Part shown: one piece after another, positions 52,932 to 63,749 of the stretch
How positions within the stretch are numbered: the first letter of the stretch is position 1
Layout: each line of letters starts with the position of its first letter
Assembly (NCBI RefSeq): GCF_008014345.1
Contig: NZ_VPFL01000007.1
Span: 1-64,000, forward strand
Origin: Pelomicrobium methylotrophicum
Lineage (GTDB): Bacteria; Pseudomonadota; Gammaproteobacteria; Burkholderiales; UBA6910
Direction of reading: 5' to 3'
DNA length: 64,000 bases
Translations under genes and position numbers: made by a program
Notes under the pieces: generated by a model
What the model saw: only the letters and a program-made list of their open reading frames with translations
Told to the model about the DNA's origin: nothing
Databases searched by the model: none

Positions 52932-53348
52932 TCAGGTGTGCCGGTAGCGCCCCACTTCGGGTGCCGGCGGGCGCGGTGCGGCGGACGCTTCCCGCTTGAG
53001 CTCGGCCAGGAAAGCCGCGTGCTCCTCCTCCAGGCGATGGAGCTCGTCCGAAGAGAGGCGTGGCAGCAAGGTGCCGTTGATGAATCCGCCCAGGTCGACG
53101 AGCGAAGTCGCCCAGCCGTACTGGTGCAGATGGAAATCGTGAAAGGCGTGCTGGCCGTAGGGGAAGCGCTCGAACTCAGGGCCTTTGGCCGCCTTCAGAT
53201 CGGGATCCGACCTCACCTGTTGCTTCGCCCAATCGTACCACCACCGGTAGTACTTTTCCTGGAGCGGGAAACTCAATCCATGGCGCTCGAAGAAAGCGTA
53301 CACCGAGACCCGGTCTGCCCGGCCGGAGAAGGGGAAGTGGATCGTCAT
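52932..53348 (-). CDS. Hypothetical protein between rsxE and nth
   Basis: A soluble 138-residue protein I do not recognise. It opens MTIHFPFSGRADRVSVYAFF and has aromatic-rich stretches (LQEKYYRWWYDWAKQQV, YGQHAFHDFHLHQYGWATSL). An acidic-basic helix near the C-terminus (SDELHRLEEEHAAFLAELKREA) follows. The aromatic/histidine-rich centre could bind a cofactor, but this is a guess. ATG 53348 is chosen; a GTG at 53384 would overlap the end of rsxE and add 12 residues. No ribosome-binding site is clear for either. Confidence 0.7.
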   Translation of the reverse strand: MTIHFPFSGRADRVSVYAFFERHGLSFPLQEKYYRWWYDWAKQQVRSDPDLKAAKGPEFERFPYGQHAFHDFHLHQYGWATSLVDLGGFINGTLLPRLSSDELHRLEEEHAAFLAELKREASAAPRPPAPEVGRYRHT

Positions 53349-53376
53349 GGAATCGTTCGCCAATAGGGAATCAGCA

Positions 53377-54057
53377 TTACGCACCGCGGAGCACGGCCAC
53401 CGACCCGGTCTGGCGCTGCCGGCGCCGCTGATCGATGGCGTTTTTGGCGGCGATCAGCAGTCCCAGTCCGAGAAACGCGCCCGGTGGCAGCGCGGCCAGA
53501 AGGAAACCGGAGCCATGGGGCAGCACCTGCAGCGTCCAGCCGCGGGCGTCTTCCCCGAACACCAGGTGCAGGCCCGAGAACAGCGTGCCCTTACCCACGA
53601 GCTCCCGCAGAGCGCCCAGCACCGCCAGCACGACGGTCAGCCCGAGCCCCATAGCCAGCCCGTCCAGGGTGGACGCGAGCGCGGGCTGCTTGGACGCGAA
53701 CGCTTCCGCCCGCGCAAGGACGATGCAGTTGGTCACGATCAGAGGGACGAAAATGCCCAGGATCACGTAAAGCTCGTGTACGTAGGCGTGCATGAGCAGG
53801 TCCACCACCGTCACCAGCACGGCGATGATGAGCACGAACACGGGAATCCGGATTTCCGGCGGGACTAGGTTCCTCACGGTGGATATCGCCAGGCCGGTCA
53901 TCGCCATCACGAGCACCGTGGCCAAGCCCAGGCTCACGGCGTTCACTACCGTGCTGCTCACGGCAAGCAGCGGGCACAGTCCTAGGAGCTGCACCAGCCC
54001 CGTGTTCTGGTTCCAGAGACCGTGGGCGAGGATCTCCTGCGGCTTAGGAGTGCTCAT
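53377..54057 (-). CDS. rsxE: Electron transport complex subunit RsxE
   Basis: The 226-residue integral membrane subunit is homologous to NqrD/RnfE. It opens with [26 protein letters not shown] and has the [12 protein letters not shown] block common to A and E subunits, plus six hydrophobic helices. The Rsx complex uses NADH to drive electrons to a low-potential acceptor; in E. coli it keeps the SoxR sensor reduced. Its ATG overlaps the rsxG stop. No soxR gene is seen in this window. Confidence 0.93.
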   Translation of the reverse strand: MSTPKPQEILAHGLWNQNTGLVQLLGLCPLLAVSSTVVNAVSLGLATVLVMAMTGLAISTVRNLVPPEIRIPVFVLIIAVLVTVVDLLMHAYVHELYVILGIFVPLIVTNCIVLARAEAFASKQPALASTLDGLAMGLGLTVVLAVLGALRELVGKGTLFSGLHLVFGEDARGWTLQVLPHGSGFLLAALPPGAFLGLGLLIAAKNAIDQRRRQRQTGSVAVLRGA

Positions 54058-54704
54058 CTTGCGGTGTCCTTGCCGTTGGCGGGCGGGGCGAGCAGCAGGG
54101 CTCGCTGGGCCTCGAAATACTCGAGCGCTTTGCGCACAGCCTTTACCACCGCGCGCGGGGTGACGGTGGCGCCAGCCATGGCGTCGAAGACGCCCCCGTC
54201 CTTCCTGACTCTCCACTGGGCGGCAGCGGCGGGCAGGAATTGACGGCCGTCGAACTGGCGTATCCAGTCGCTCTTCGCGATCTCGATGTAATCGCCGAGG
54301 CCAGGGGTTTCCGCGTGGGCGACGACGCGCACGCCGAGAACGCGCCCCTCGGGCGAGACCGCCAACAATAGCTTAATTTTACCGTTGTATCCGTCCGGTG
54401 CAATCGCCTCGAAGGCCACCGCCGTGACCTGGCCGCCCTGGAGGGCGCGGTAAGCGGGACGCGGCTCGTCGGTGCCGAGAAGCGCGTTAGGAGGCAGCAA
54501 GAACTGGTCGGCGAGCAGGTCATTGTCGTGCAGCTCGGGTGGAATCACCTGGTTGAGGAGCTTGAGCTTCGCGGCTTCCTCGGCGCGGGCGATGGGCTCG
54601 CGGGTCAACTGAAAAGTGGAGGCGAGCAGGAGCGTTCCCGCCACCGCGAAGCCGAGCAACACCAGCGCCCCTCGCAGGGTGGCTCGGGTCACACTCAAGC
54701 TCAC
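54054..54704 (-). CDS. rsxG: Electron transport complex subunit RsxG
   Basis: The 216-residue periplasm-facing subunit has a covalently bound FMN. One N-terminal membrane helix is at about 9-30. The flavin-attachment motif is DAMAGATVT with Thr180, matching [23 protein letters not shown] is another RnfG/NqrC hallmark. The start is a GTG overlapping the rsxD stop (GTGA), consistent with coupling. Confidence 0.92.
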   Translation of the reverse strand: MSLSVTRATLRGALVLLGFAVAGTLLLASTFQLTREPIARAEEAAKLKLLNQVIPPELHDNDLLADQFLLPPNALLGTDEPRPAYRALQGGQVTAVAFEAIAPDGYNGKIKLLLAVSPEGRVLGVRVVAHAETPGLGDYIEIAKSDWIRQFDGRQFLPAAAAQWRVRKDGGVFDAMAGATVTPRAVVKAVRKALEYFEAQRALLLAPPANGKDTAR

Positions 54705-55738
54705 GGCGCGCCCCCGCTGCCGGGCGGCTTTTTGCCGTACACGGGCAATTGAGTGTAGGCATCGATGAGCGGTACCGCCATGTTCATGATGAGCACCGCG
54801 AAGGCGACGCCGTCGGGGTAGCCGCCGAATACTCGGATCAGGTAGGTGAGCGCCGCGGCCGATGCCGCGAACAGAAGCTTTCCGATGGGGGTGGTGGGCC
54901 CGCTCACCGGATCGGTCAGGATGAAGAAGGCGCCGATCACGCTGGCGCCATAGGTCAGGTGGAACAACGGTCCTGCGTATCGGTCCGCGTCGGCTGCATG
55001 GAAGAGGCCCGCCACCACCGCCAATGCGGCCAGGTACGCGACCGGCACGTGCCACGTGATCACTCGCTGCTGCAGCAGGAACAGCCCTCCCGCGGCGTAA
55101 GCCAGGGCCAGCCACACGGAACCGTCCGGCACCGCGTGGCCGACGGGCTGGCCCAAGATCTCAGTCAACGTTCGGTTCGCGGCGAGCTGGGTCTTCACCA
55201 CGTCCAAAGGTGTGGCTGCCGTCAGCGCGTCGAGGGCGGCGCCGGCGGGCAAGTCGCCAAAGAAGATGAAGGCTGCCGCCTCGATCCATCCGAGGTCGGG
55301 ACCGGGCAGCGCCACCGGCGCGGGCCAGCGCGTCATGTGGGCGGGAAACGAGATGATGAGCACGCAGTAGCCCACCATGGCCGGATTGAACAGGTTGTTG
55401 CCCAGGCCGCCGTAGAGGTGCTTGGCCACCGCGATGGCGAAAGCGGTTCCCACCGCCACCAGCCACCACGGCGCGAGCGAAGGGAGCGAAAGCGCAAGAA
55501 GCCACGCTGTCACCAGCGCGGACAGATCGGACAGGAAGGGCGCCACTGGGCTGCCGCGGAGCTTGAGCATGAGGGCTTCGGTGGCCAGGGCCACGGCGCT
55601 GGCCACGGCAAGCTGGATCAGCACCCCGGGGCCGTACAGCCAGACGTGGACGGCGATCGCCGGCACGAGCGCCACGAGCACCCTGAGCATCACGCCCTGC
55701 ACGCTGCCGGCGAGGCTTACGAACGGCGCTGACATCAT
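54701..55738 (-). CDS. rsxD: Electron transport complex subunit RsxD
   Basis: The 345-residue membrane subunit is homologous to NqrB/RnfD. It shows the GGLGNNLFNPAMVGYCVLI block and the FMN threonine in LTAATPLD (Thr176), with many hydrophobic helices. It ends [14 protein letters not shown]. The gene overlaps rsxG by 4 bases and starts 59 bases after rsxC ends. The start is one of two adjacent ATGs. Confidence 0.93.
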   Translation of the reverse strand: MMSAPFVSLAGSVQGVMLRVLVALVPAIAVHVWLYGPGVLIQLAVASAVALATEALMLKLRGSPVAPFLSDLSALVTAWLLALSLPSLAPWWLVAVGTAFAIAVAKHLYGGLGNNLFNPAMVGYCVLIISFPAHMTRWPAPVALPGPDLGWIEAAAFIFFGDLPAGAALDALTAATPLDVVKTQLAANRTLTEILGQPVGHAVPDGSVWLALAYAAGGLFLLQQRVITWHVPVAYLAALAVVAGLFHAADADRYAGPLFHLTYGASVIGAFFILTDPVSGPTTPIGKLLFAASAAALTYLIRVFGGYPDGVAFAVLIMNMAVPLIDAYTQLPVYGKKPPGSGGAP

Positions 55739-55797
55739 TCAGCGTGGAAGGTCCGCGCTGGCGGCGCGGAACAGGGTCGGACGGGGCAGCGGCTCCT

Positions 55798-57330
55798 TCA
55801 CCGCACCTCGCCTTGCTCGACCGTCTCGGCCGCGGGGCGGGCCTTCCTCGACTTGGCCTGCTCGATGGCGGCCAGGATGGCTTCCCGGTCCGGCGAGGCT
55901 TGGCTCGTGCCCCCGGTTTTCTCGGCCAGGCGGCGGGCCCGCTCCTGCTGCTCCCGCGCCAACCGCGCGAGACGGAATTCGTGGCGGCGGCGGGCCAGGT
56001 CGGCCGCCTTGCGCTCCCGCTCGCGGGCCCAGATCTCACTCTTGGCGTAACGGTAGTAATCGACGAGCGGAATGTGGCTCGGGCACACGGCGCTGCAGCA
56101 GCCGCATTCGATGCAGTCGAACAGGGAATACTCCTGGGCCTTGCCGAAGTTCTGGGATTTGGCGAAAGCGTAAAGGTCCATGGGCGCAAGCCGTGCCGGG
56201 CACACCTCGGCGCAGCGGCCGCAGCGGATGCACGGCATCGGGGCAGGGAGCGGGGGAAACAGGGCCGGGGAGCGGGCGATAACGCAGTTGGTGGCCTTGA
56301 CCACCGGCACGTCGGGTCCCGGCAGAACGAAGCCCATCATGGGCCCACCCATGACATAGGCATCCGTATCCGGGCGTGGCCGCCCCGCTGCCACGAGGTT
56401 GGCCACCGGTGTGCCGATCAGCGCTTCCACGTTGCGCGGCTCATCCACGTTGCCGGTGATCGTGGTGATGCGCGAGATGAGCGGTTCTCCATGCAGCACC
56501 GCTCGCGCCAAGGCGTACAGACTGCCCACGTTGAAGCAGGCGAGACCGATGTCGTGGGGACGCTTGCCCGAAGGCACCTCCAGGCCGGTCAACGTGTAGA
56601 GCAGCTGTTTCTCGCCACCGGCCGGATAGATGGAGGGCACCGGCACAATCTCGAAAGCATGCCCTCCCGCCTGCACCGCCGTCCGCATCGCCGCGATCGC
56701 CTCGGGCTTGTTGTCCTCGATGCCGATCAGCACTTCGATAGCGCCTAGCAGGTGGCGGGCGATTTCGATGCCCGCCACGATGTCGGGCGCACGGGCGCGC
56801 ATGAGCATGTCGTCGCAGGTGATGTACGGCTCACACTCCGCACCGTTGACGACCAGAGTGCGCACCGTGTTGGCGCCGGGATTCAGCTTGATGAAGCTCG
56901 GAAACACCGCGCCGCCCAGACCCGCAAGCCCGGCTTGCCGGATGCGGTTCCTGACTTCGCTCGGGTCGGCGTTCAGGTAGTCGATGGGCTCGCGCTCGAC
57001 CCAGCGCTCTTGGCCGTCGGGCTCGATCACCACGCACAGGTCCGAGAGCCCAGACGGGTGGGGTACCCGGCGGGGCTCGACGGCCAACACGCGGCCGGAG
57101 GTGGGCGCGTGGACGCCGCAGGAGACGTACCCTTCGGGAAGCCCGATGAGCTGCCCCTTGAGCACCCGCTCCCCCGGCGAAACCAAGGGCTTCGCGGCCG
57201 CGCCGATGTGCTGGGCTAGCGGCACGACGAGCTCGCTCGGCAGCGGCAACGGTTCGATCGGGCGTGCGGTGGAGATCGCTTTGTGATCTTCCAGCTTGAG
57301 ACCGCCGTGGAAGCGGTGGAGCCGTCTCAT
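55798..57330 (-). CDS. rsxC: Electron transport complex subunit RsxC
   Basis: The 510-residue peripheral subunit binds NADH, FMN and two 4Fe-4S clusters. Blocks include [16 protein letters not shown] (FMN region), [15 protein letters not shown] and the clusters [12 protein letters not shown] and [12 protein letters not shown]. The C-terminal ~70 residues are a charged helix ([18 protein letters not shown]), far shorter than the long Ala/Lys repeat tail of E. coli RsxC. The ATG overlaps the rsxB stop (ATGA). Confidence 0.95.
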   Translation of the reverse strand: MRRLHRFHGGLKLEDHKAISTARPIEPLPLPSELVVPLAQHIGAAAKPLVSPGERVLKGQLIGLPEGYVSCGVHAPTSGRVLAVEPRRVPHPSGLSDLCVVIEPDGQERWVEREPIDYLNADPSEVRNRIRQAGLAGLGGAVFPSFIKLNPGANTVRTLVVNGAECEPYITCDDMLMRARAPDIVAGIEIARHLLGAIEVLIGIEDNKPEAIAAMRTAVQAGGHAFEIVPVPSIYPAGGEKQLLYTLTGLEVPSGKRPHDIGLACFNVGSLYALARAVLHGEPLISRITTITGNVDEPRNVEALIGTPVANLVAAGRPRPDTDAYVMGGPMMGFVLPGPDVPVVKATNCVIARSPALFPPLPAPMPCIRCGRCAEVCPARLAPMDLYAFAKSQNFGKAQEYSLFDCIECGCCSAVCPSHIPLVDYYRYAKSEIWARERERKAADLARRRHEFRLARLAREQQERARRLAEKTGGTSQASPDREAILAAIEQAKSRKARPAAETVEQGEVR

Positions 57331-57878
57331 GCCGCGGACCGGAGGGGGATGACGGGATACTTCCACTTCCAAGTCTCGATGCGTTCGGGCACCGGGACCA
57401 TGGCGATGCAGTCCACCGGGCACGGCGGCAGGCACAGCTCGCAGCCGGTGCATTCAGCGGCGATGACCGTGTGCATCTGCTTGGCTGCGCCCACGATGGC
57501 ATCCACGGGGCACGCCTGGATGCATAGCGTGCAGCCGATGCAGAGACTTTCGTCGATGACTGCCACTGCCTTGGGCTTGGGCAGTCCGTGCTCGGGGTTC
57601 AAGGGCTTGGGCTCCACGCCCAGGAGTTCCGCCAATTGCTTGATCCCTTCCTCGCCGCCGGGCGGGCACTGGTTGATGTCCGCCCGGCCTTCGGCGATGG
57701 CCTGGGCGTAGGGACGGCAGCCGGGATAACCGCACTGGCCGCACTGGGTCTGGGGCAGGAGGGCATCGATTTTCTCCACCAGCGGATTGCCCTCCACCCG
57801 GAAGCGTTGGGCAGCAAAGCCGAGCACAGCGCCCAACCCTACGGCCAGCCCGCCCATGACCAATAGCGCGGTCAGCAT
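57327..57878 (-). CDS. rsxB: Electron transport complex subunit RsxB
   Basis: The 183-residue iron-sulfur subunit has one N-terminal membrane helix. [14 protein letters not shown] cluster site with a later CPPGG follows, then two ferredoxin-type 4Fe-4S motifs, [16 protein letters not shown] and [16 protein letters not shown]. It passes electrons within the Rsx complex. The length is normal. It is 4 bases downstream of rsxA. Confidence 0.95.
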   Translation of the reverse strand: MLTALLVMGGLAVGLGAVLGFAAQRFRVEGNPLVEKIDALLPQTQCGQCGYPGCRPYAQAIAEGRADINQCPPGGEEGIKQLAELLGVEPKPLNPEHGLPKPKAVAVIDESLCIGCTLCIQACPVDAIVGAAKQMHTVIAAECTGCELCLPPCPVDCIAMVPVPERIETWKWKYPVIPLRSAA

Positions 57879-57882
57879 GGCT

Positions 57883-58458
57883 TCATTTCACCAGTCCGGA
57901 AAACCCCATGAACGCCAGACTCATGAGCCCCGCGGTCACCATGGCGATGGCGGAGCCCCGAAAGGGCGCGGGCACGTCGGCTGCCTCCAGCCGCTCCCGC
58001 ATGGCGGCGAACAATACCATCACCAGCGAAAACCCCAGGGCCCCGCCCAAGCCAAAGAACAACGACTCCACGAAGTCGTGGCCGGCCTGGACGTTGAGCA
58101 GCGGGATCCCCAGCACCGCGCAGTTGGTGGTGATGAGCGGCAGGTAGATGCCTAGCACCTGGTACAGCAGCGGGCTGGTTTTTCGAACGAACATCTCAGT
58201 GAACTGGACGATGCCGGCGATCACCACGATGAACGAGAGCGTTCGCAGATAAAAGAGCTCTTCTCCCAGGAGGTAACGGTTGATGAGGTAGCTTGCCCCG
58301 GAGGCGAGCGTCAGCACGAACGCGGTTGCGAGTCCCATCCCGATGGCGGTCTCCAGCTTTTTGGAGACCCCCATGAAGGGGCACAGTCCCAGGACCTTGC
58401 TGAGCACGATGTTGTTTACCAGCACCGTGCTCACCAATATCAGCAGATAGCCTTCCAT
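57883..58458 (-). CDS. rsxA: Electron transport complex subunit RsxA
   Basis: The 191-residue integral membrane subunit, NqrE/RnfA type, opens with [28 protein letters not shown] and has the TNCAVLG block. Six hydrophobic helices are present. It is the first gene of the rsxABCDGE operon here, so the operon is complete and in canonical order. Confidence 0.95.
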   Translation of the reverse strand: MEGYLLILVSTVLVNNIVLSKVLGLCPFMGVSKKLETAIGMGLATAFVLTLASGASYLINRYLLGEELFYLRTLSFIVVIAGIVQFTEMFVRKTSPLLYQVLGIYLPLITTNCAVLGIPLLNVQAGHDFVESLFFGLGGALGFSLVMVLFAAMRERLEAADVPAPFRGSAIAMVTAGLMSLAFMGFSGLVK

Positions 58459-58516
58459 GGCGCGGGATGCCCGGCCGGGTTTGAACAGCGTGACCGCAAT
58501 ATGATCGAAACTGTTA

Positions 58517-58546
58517 ATTATCGTCGCAGAGCGAGGGTGCGGACAA
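58517..58546 (-). promoter_or_regulatory. Candidate promoter of the rsx operon
   Basis: On the minus strand, TTGTCC is followed after 18 bases by GATAAT, 58 bases upstream of the rsxA start. It lies in the 189-base interval between pyrD and rsxA, which has no other gene. Confidence 0.45.
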
Positions 58547-58569
58547 CCTTGTTCATCAAAAGGAATTGA

Positions 58570-58591
58570 CCGCCAGGGCCGTTATTGGCGG
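58570..58591 (-). terminator. Weak hairpin after pyrD
   Basis: CCGCCA and TGGCGG form a 6-bp stem around a 10-base loop, followed on the minus strand by the T-rich TCAATTCCTTTT. It could end pyrD transcription before the rsx promoter. Confidence 0.3.
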
Positions 58592-58647
58592 GTTCCTGTC
58601 CATACCGCGAGGGCGGTCCGGCCGCTACAGCGGCAGCTCAGCGATAC

Positions 58648-59676
58648 TCAGGCGGGCAGCCCTGTCGCGGTCGCCCGGATGAGCTCGCTGACCAGCGCCG
58701 GGCCCCGGTAGACGAGCCCTGTGTAGACCTGGACCAGCGTGGCGCCGGCGGCGAGCTTCTCTTGGGCGTCGTCCCCGGAGAGAATGCCCCCCACACCGAT
58801 GATCGGGAGGGCCCCGGCCAACGCCGCCGCGAGCATGCGCACCACGCGGGTGGCGGCGGCCCGCAGCGGCATGCCGGAAAGCCCTCCCGTTTCCCTGGCG
58901 AGCGGATGCCCCTCCACCTGCGGTCGCGCGACTGTGGTGTTGGTGGCGATCACGGCATCGATGCCGCGCTTGAGCAGCAGCCGGGCGATGGTCTGGATCT
59001 CGGCGTCGTCCAGATCGGGTGCGATTTTCACGGCGAGAGGAACCCGCCGGCCGTGGGCGTCGGAGAGCCGCTCCCGCTCAGCTACCAGTTTGGCGAGAAG
59101 GTCATCCAGAGCTGCCTCTGCCTGCAGTTTGCGCAGTCCGGCCGTGTTGGGTGAAGAGATGTTGACCGCGACGTAGTCGGCGTGCGCGTACACCCGGCGC
59201 AGGCAGGCAGCGTAGTCTTCCGCCGCCCGCTCGAGGGGCGTGTCGAAATTCTTGCCGATGTTGATCCCGAGCACGCCGCGATACCGGCTGCGGGCCAGGT
59301 TTTCCAGCAGCGCGTCGACGCCCTCGTTGTTGAAGCCCATGCGGTTGATGACGGCCTGGGCTTCCGGGATCCGAAACAGCCGGGGGCGCGGATTGCCCGG
59401 TTGGGGGCGCGGGGTCACCGTGCCCACCTCAATGAAGCCGAAGCCCAGGCTGCCCAGGGCGTCCACGTGGGCGCCGTTTTTGTCGAAACCGGCAGCAAGT
59501 CCCACGGGGTTGGGAAAAGTCAGCCCCATGGCCTGCACCGGCCTGCCGGTGGGCGGATGCAACGCGAGCCGGTCGAGACGGAGGGCGTGGGCGGCGTCGA
59601 GCAGGGAGAGGCTGAGGGCGTGGGCAACCTCGGCCTCCAGCGCGAACAGCGCCGGGCGCAGAAGCGAGTAACACAT
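58648..59676 (-). CDS. pyrD: Dihydroorotate dehydrogenase (quinone)
   Basis: The 342-residue class 2 enzyme oxidises dihydroorotate with ubiquinone at the inner membrane. The N-terminal helical part ([19 protein letters not shown]) is the quinone-binding tunnel of the class. Core blocks are [21 protein letters not shown]-like [22 protein letters not shown] (given as order), VNISSPNT and KIAPDLDD with the FMN-binding IGVGGI. The start was chosen at MCYSLLRP; an upstream extension is unrelated. Confidence 0.95.
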   Translation of the reverse strand: MCYSLLRPALFALEAEVAHALSLSLLDAAHALRLDRLALHPPTGRPVQAMGLTFPNPVGLAAGFDKNGAHVDALGSLGFGFIEVGTVTPRPQPGNPRPRLFRIPEAQAVINRMGFNNEGVDALLENLARSRYRGVLGINIGKNFDTPLERAAEDYAACLRRVYAHADYVAVNISSPNTAGLRKLQAEAALDDLLAKLVAERERLSDAHGRRVPLAVKIAPDLDDAEIQTIARLLLKRGIDAVIATNTTVARPQVEGHPLARETGGLSGMPLRAAATRVVRMLAAALAGALPIIGVGGILSGDDAQEKLAAGATLVQVYTGLVYRGPALVSELIRATATGLPA

Positions 59677-59704
59677 GCTGCGATTGTATACCGGGCGAAA
59701 CGCT

Positions 59705-61087
59705 TCAGCCGGCGGCCCGCAGGCGCAGTGCCGCAGCCTCGACCGATCCGCGGCCGCCACGGCCGATGCCGTGATATTCGAAACCTTCAGCCGCCATGCG
59801 GGCCGGATCGTATTGGTTGCGGCCGTCGAAGATCACGGGCAGGCGCATCGCGCTGCGCATGCGCGCGAAGTCCGGGTTCCGGAACTGTTTCCACTCGGTT
59901 ACAAGCAACAGCGCACTGGCGTCCTCCAGCGCGTCGTACTGGTCGTTCGACAGCTGCAACCGGCCGGCCTCGAACCATTCCCTGGGAAGCGTGGCCTGGG
60001 CGGCGGTCATGGCGGCCGGGTCGAAGGCGCTGACGGTGGCCCCGGCCTCGATCAGTTGCGCAATCAGCGTGACGGCGGGGGCTTCGCGCATATCGTCGGT
60101 ACCGGGCTTGAAGGCGAGGCCCCATAAGCCAAACCTCAGTCCGGCCAGGCGCTGGCCGAAGCGCGCCGTCAGTTTGTCAAAGAGCGCGCGCTTCTGGACT
60201 TGGTTGCGCGCTTCGACCGCGCGCAGCAGCTGGGCATCGACGCCAGCGTCCTGCGCCAGACGGATCAAGGCGCGGACATCTTTCGGAAAGCACGATCCGC
60301 CGTAACCGCAGCCGGGGTAGATAAACGAATAGCCGATCCTCGGGTCGGAGCCGATGCCGACCCGGACCTGCTCCACGTCTACACCCAGCCGCTCGCAGAT
60401 TGTGGCCAGCTCGTTCATGAACGAGATTCGGGTGGCCAGCATGGCGTTGGCCGCGTACTTGGTCATCTCCGCATCGCGCACCGCCATGGTGAGCAGACGC
60501 TCGTGGTTGCGGGTGAACGGCGCGTAGAGCATGCGCAACAAGGCAATGGCGCGGGCGCTTCGGCTGCCCACGATGACCCGGTCGGGCCGCATGAAGTCGT
60601 TGACGGCGTCGCCCTCCTTGAGGAACTCGGGATTAAAAGCGACGTCGACGGTCAGGATTTCTCGCCTGGCGGATAGCGCCTCTGTGATCAGCGCTTCCAC
60701 GCGCTCGGTGGTGCCGACCGGAACGGTCGATTTCACCACCACTACGGCGTCGTGATCGAGGCAGGCGCCCAGGTCGCGCGCCGCAGCGAGCACGTCCTCC
60801 ACGTCGGCAGAGCCATCCGCGCGCGGCGGGGTGCCCACGGCGATAAAGATCACCTCGGCGCCGGCCACTGCCTCGGCGAGACGGGTGGTGAAGCGCAACC
60901 TGCCCTGGCGCAGGTTGGCCGCGACCAGCGGCTCGAGACCGGGCTCGTAGATCGGCACTTCGCCTCGCTCAAGCCTCTGGATCTTGGCGGCGTCCCGGTC
61001 CACGCAAGTCACGTGGTTGCCCATTTCCGCGAAGCAGGCGCCGGTCACCAACCCGACGTAGCCCGTGCCGAGCACGGTCAAGCGCAT
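59705..61087 (-). CDS. ugd: UDP-glucose 6-dehydrogenase
   Basis: The 460-residue enzyme oxidises UDP-glucose to UDP-glucuronate. The NAD site [10 protein letters not shown] is at 7-16, AVGTPP is at 84-89, and the catalytic cysteine Cys266 lies in [19 protein letters not shown]-like [13 protein letters not shown] follows. The length fits. Its start overlaps the downstream end of the epimerase gene by 10 bases, making a sugar-nucleotide operon. Confidence 0.95.
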   Translation of the reverse strand: MRLTVLGTGYVGLVTGACFAEMGNHVTCVDRDAAKIQRLERGEVPIYEPGLEPLVAANLRQGRLRFTTRLAEAVAGAEVIFIAVGTPPRADGSADVEDVLAAARDLGACLDHDAVVVVKSTVPVGTTERVEALITEALSARREILTVDVAFNPEFLKEGDAVNDFMRPDRVIVGSRSARAIALLRMLYAPFTRNHERLLTMAVRDAEMTKYAANAMLATRISFMNELATICERLGVDVEQVRVGIGSDPRIGYSFIYPGCGYGGSCFPKDVRALIRLAQDAGVDAQLLRAVEARNQVQKRALFDKLTARFGQRLAGLRFGLWGLAFKPGTDDMREAPAVTLIAQLIEAGATVSAFDPAAMTAAQATLPREWFEAGRLQLSNDQYDALEDASALLLVTEWKQFRNPDFARMRSAMRLPVIFDGRNQYDPARMAAEGFEYHGIGRGGRGSVEAAALRLRAAG

Positions 61088-62121
61088 GGATTGCCCTCCT
61101 GCGATGTCGCCGCTTCGTCCACCGCCGGCCCGCGGCCTGCGCGGCGGGCAAGAAACCACTCGGCGAAGCGGGCGATACCCTGATCGATGGGGGTGGACGG
61201 CACGAAACCGGTCACTTCCCGCAGTGCGGTCACGTCCGCGCAGGTGGCGTGGACGTCCCCGGGCTGCATCGGAAGAAGTTCCAGCGTCGCGCGGCGACCC
61301 AGATGCCGCTCGAGCAACGCAATCACGTGCGTGAGCTCGACGGGCTGATGGTTTCCGATATTGAGCACGCGGTACGGCGGCGCGGTCCCCGAGGCCTGCG
61401 GGGGACGCCGAAGCAGCCGTACCACCGCCTCCACCGCGTCGTCGATGTAGGTGTAATCGCGTCGCATCTGCCCACGGTTGAAGACGGGGATCGGATGCCC
61501 GGCCACGATGCCTTCGGCGAACCGGTAAATGGCCATGTCGGGCCGCATCCAGGGGCCGTAGACGGTGAAAAACCTCAACCCCGTGCAGGGGAGGCGGTGC
61601 AGGTGCGCGTAGCTGTAGGCCATGAGCTCGTTGGCCCGCTTGGTTGCCGCGTAAAGCGATAGCGGCCGATCGGCGCACTGGTTCTCGCTGAAAGGTGCTG
61701 TCGCCTCGCCGTAGACCGAGCTTGAGGAGGCGAACATCAAATGGGCCGGCCGGCAGCGGCGCGCGCCTTCGAGCACGTTGCCGAAGCCCGCCAGATTGGC
61801 GTCGATGTAGGCGGCCGGGTTTTCCATCGAATAGCGCACGCCCGGCTGGGCGGCGAGATGAACGATGGCATCGAAGCAGCGGGTGTCGAACAGACGGGCA
61901 ACGGCGGCCCGATCGGCCAGATCCAGGGGCAGGAAGGAAAAAGCGGGATGGCGCTCGAGGGCCGCCAGCCGGGCACGCTTGAGCGCCACACCGTAGTACG
62001 GGGACAGGTTGTCAACCCCGGTGACCGCGTGGCCGTCGGCAAGAAGCCGGCCCGCCAGCGCCGCGCCGATGAAGCCGGCAACGCCGGTCACTAAAACGCG
62101 GTTTTCCGGCACACCGCTCAT
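61078..62121 (-). CDS. NAD-dependent epimerase, UDP-glucuronate 4-epimerase-like
   Basis: The 347-residue extended SDR protein has the NAD motif GVAGFIG (13-19) and the active-site Tyr157-x3-Lys161 in YAATK. It also has SSSSVYGE and TVYGPWMRPDMA, typical of UDP-glucuronate 4-epimerases that make UDP-galacturonate. The adjacent ugd supplies the substrate. A UDP-glucose epimerase-like activity cannot be excluded. It overlaps the GT39 gene by 4 bases. Confidence 0.87.
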   Translation of the reverse strand: MSGVPENRVLVTGVAGFIGAALAGRLLADGHAVTGVDNLSPYYGVALKRARLAALERHPAFSFLPLDLADRAAVARLFDTRCFDAIVHLAAQPGVRYSMENPAAYIDANLAGFGNVLEGARRCRPAHLMFASSSSVYGEATAPFSENQCADRPLSLYAATKRANELMAYSYAHLHRLPCTGLRFFTVYGPWMRPDMAIYRFAEGIVAGHPIPVFNRGQMRRDYTYIDDAVEAVVRLLRRPPQASGTAPPYRVLNIGNHQPVELTHVIALLERHLGRRATLELLPMQPGDVHATCADVTALREVTGFVPSTPIDQGIARFAEWFLARRAGRGPAVDEAATSQEGNPCA

Positions 62122-63749
62122 GGCGCCACCTCGCTGGCCGGCATTCCGAGACGGTGTCTTCCTGAGACGCTTGCCGCCGTGCGACCGCCGATGATGGCGA
62201 CAAACCGGCTGCGGAACGGTTGATGGAACTCTGCTTCGTTGAGCGTCGGATCGTCCGCAGCCAAGTAGACGATGGCCCGCCCGCTCGGATGCCGGACGAA
62301 CCATGCGGGTAGCTCCGGCGGCTGGATGATTTCCAGGGGGCGCTTGAGGCGTCCGAGGAAGTGAAACTGGCCGTGGTACTTGCCTACGTGGGCCAGCGGC
62401 ACGCCTTTTTCTTCGAGCGTCTTGAGCCGGGCGCTGATGGGGTTCAGGTCGTAGGCGTTCCACACGGGCAACGACAGCCCCGCCTGGAAGGCGGCGACCG
62501 TGAAGGCCGACGCCAGAGCCACCTTTGCGGCTTCGAGGAAAGGATGCCCGAGCCTGACCACCGCCAGGACGACGCCGGCCCCGGCAATGGTGAGGCCGGT
62601 CACCACTGGAAGCTCCGCGACCCACGCGGGCAAGTGAAGCTTCGGTCCGAGAATCGGCGTAAAGGAGAGCAGCCCGCCGAAGAGGACCAGGCCGGCGGCA
62701 GGGAACAGGGCGTCGCCCGGGCGGACCGTCGGGTTTTCGACGAGACCGCGACCAGCCAGCAGGGCCAATGGCGGCAGCAGCGGCAGGAGGTAATGCGCCT
62801 GCTTACCGCTAAAAGCCGAGAAAGCGGCCAAGCCGACGCCGCTCCATACCAGCATCAGACGGATGCCGCTGTCCGGTCGGGTGGCGACCAGCGGGCGCAA
62901 CGCGCGCCACAGCGGCGGCCATACGATCCAGGGAAACAGCAGCAACGGCAGCAGGGGGAGATACCACCAGAGCGGGCGCCGGTGGGCGAATGCCGACACC
63001 ACGCGTCCAGTCGTCTGGTGCCAGAGGATTTGCTGGGCGTACGCATCGCCGCCGGCTTGGGCCGCCGGAAACGCCCAGGCGGCGGCGAGCCCAAGCCCGA
63101 CCGCCGCACCGGCCGCCACGCCAAGATACCAGCGTGTCCATTGCGGGCGGTTTTCGCGCATCCACAGCGGGGCGGTCAGTGCGGGGATCCCCAAGTGGAG
63201 CAGGGCAACCGGTCCCTTGGTCAAGATCCCCAGGCCAGCCGAGATACCGAACAGGGCGAAACTGCTCCACCGCTTCTCCTGCCACGCGTGCAGCAGCGCA
63301 GCCGTGCCGGTCAGCACGAAAAAGGTGAGCGTCATGTCGTAGACCAGGCCGGTGCAGAATGCCGACCAGAAGGCGGTTCCCGCGAGCACCAGCACTGCAC
63401 CGCCGGCGGCTTCGGACGTGTGCGGCCACAGGCGCCGTCCGAGGGCGTACGTGACATAGAGACAGCCGAGCGCGAACAGCGGCGGCACCAGCCGGGGCCA
63501 CCAGGTATTGACGCCGGTCACTGCCCAGCCCAGCTGAATGATCCAGAATAAAAGCGGGGGCTTGTCGCTGTAAGGCGCGCCGTTCAGATACGGAACCAGG
63601 AAATCCCCCCGGTTCCACATCTCCCACGCGACGCTGACCACCCGGGTTTCGTCGACGGGCAGGATGGGTCGGAACTCCAGCGTCACGAATACCGGCAGGA
63701 ACCAAAGGCCGATGACGAACGCGGGACCGGTCAAGCGGGCGCTCTTCAT
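62118..63749 (-). CDS. ArnT-like glycosyltransferase (GT39/PMT family)
   Basis: A 543-residue membrane protein with about 11-12 helices. The first periplasmic loop has the catalytic Asp-Glu at 33-34 (LPVDETR), followed by NGAPYSDKPPLLFWI, which is the ArnT/PMT pattern. The AHYLLPLLPPLALL block comes later. Such enzymes move a sugar from a polyprenyl phosphate to lipid A or a protein. With ugd and the epimerase upstream, galacturonic acid or a related sugar is the likely donor; ArnT itself uses aminoarabinose. It overlaps the LAB_N gene by 4 bases. Confidence 0.85.
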   Translation of the reverse strand: MKSARLTGPAFVIGLWFLPVFVTLEFRPILPVDETRVVSVAWEMWNRGDFLVPYLNGAPYSDKPPLLFWIIQLGWAVTGVNTWWPRLVPPLFALGCLYVTYALGRRLWPHTSEAAGGAVLVLAGTAFWSAFCTGLVYDMTLTFFVLTGTAALLHAWQEKRWSSFALFGISAGLGILTKGPVALLHLGIPALTAPLWMRENRPQWTRWYLGVAAGAAVGLGLAAAWAFPAAQAGGDAYAQQILWHQTTGRVVSAFAHRRPLWWYLPLLPLLLFPWIVWPPLWRALRPLVATRPDSGIRLMLVWSGVGLAAFSAFSGKQAHYLLPLLPPLALLAGRGLVENPTVRPGDALFPAAGLVLFGGLLSFTPILGPKLHLPAWVAELPVVTGLTIAGAGVVLAVVRLGHPFLEAAKVALASAFTVAAFQAGLSLPVWNAYDLNPISARLKTLEEKGVPLAHVGKYHGQFHFLGRLKRPLEIIQPPELPAWFVRHPSGRAIVYLAADDPTLNEAEFHQPFRSRFVAIIGGRTAASVSGRHRLGMPASEVAP

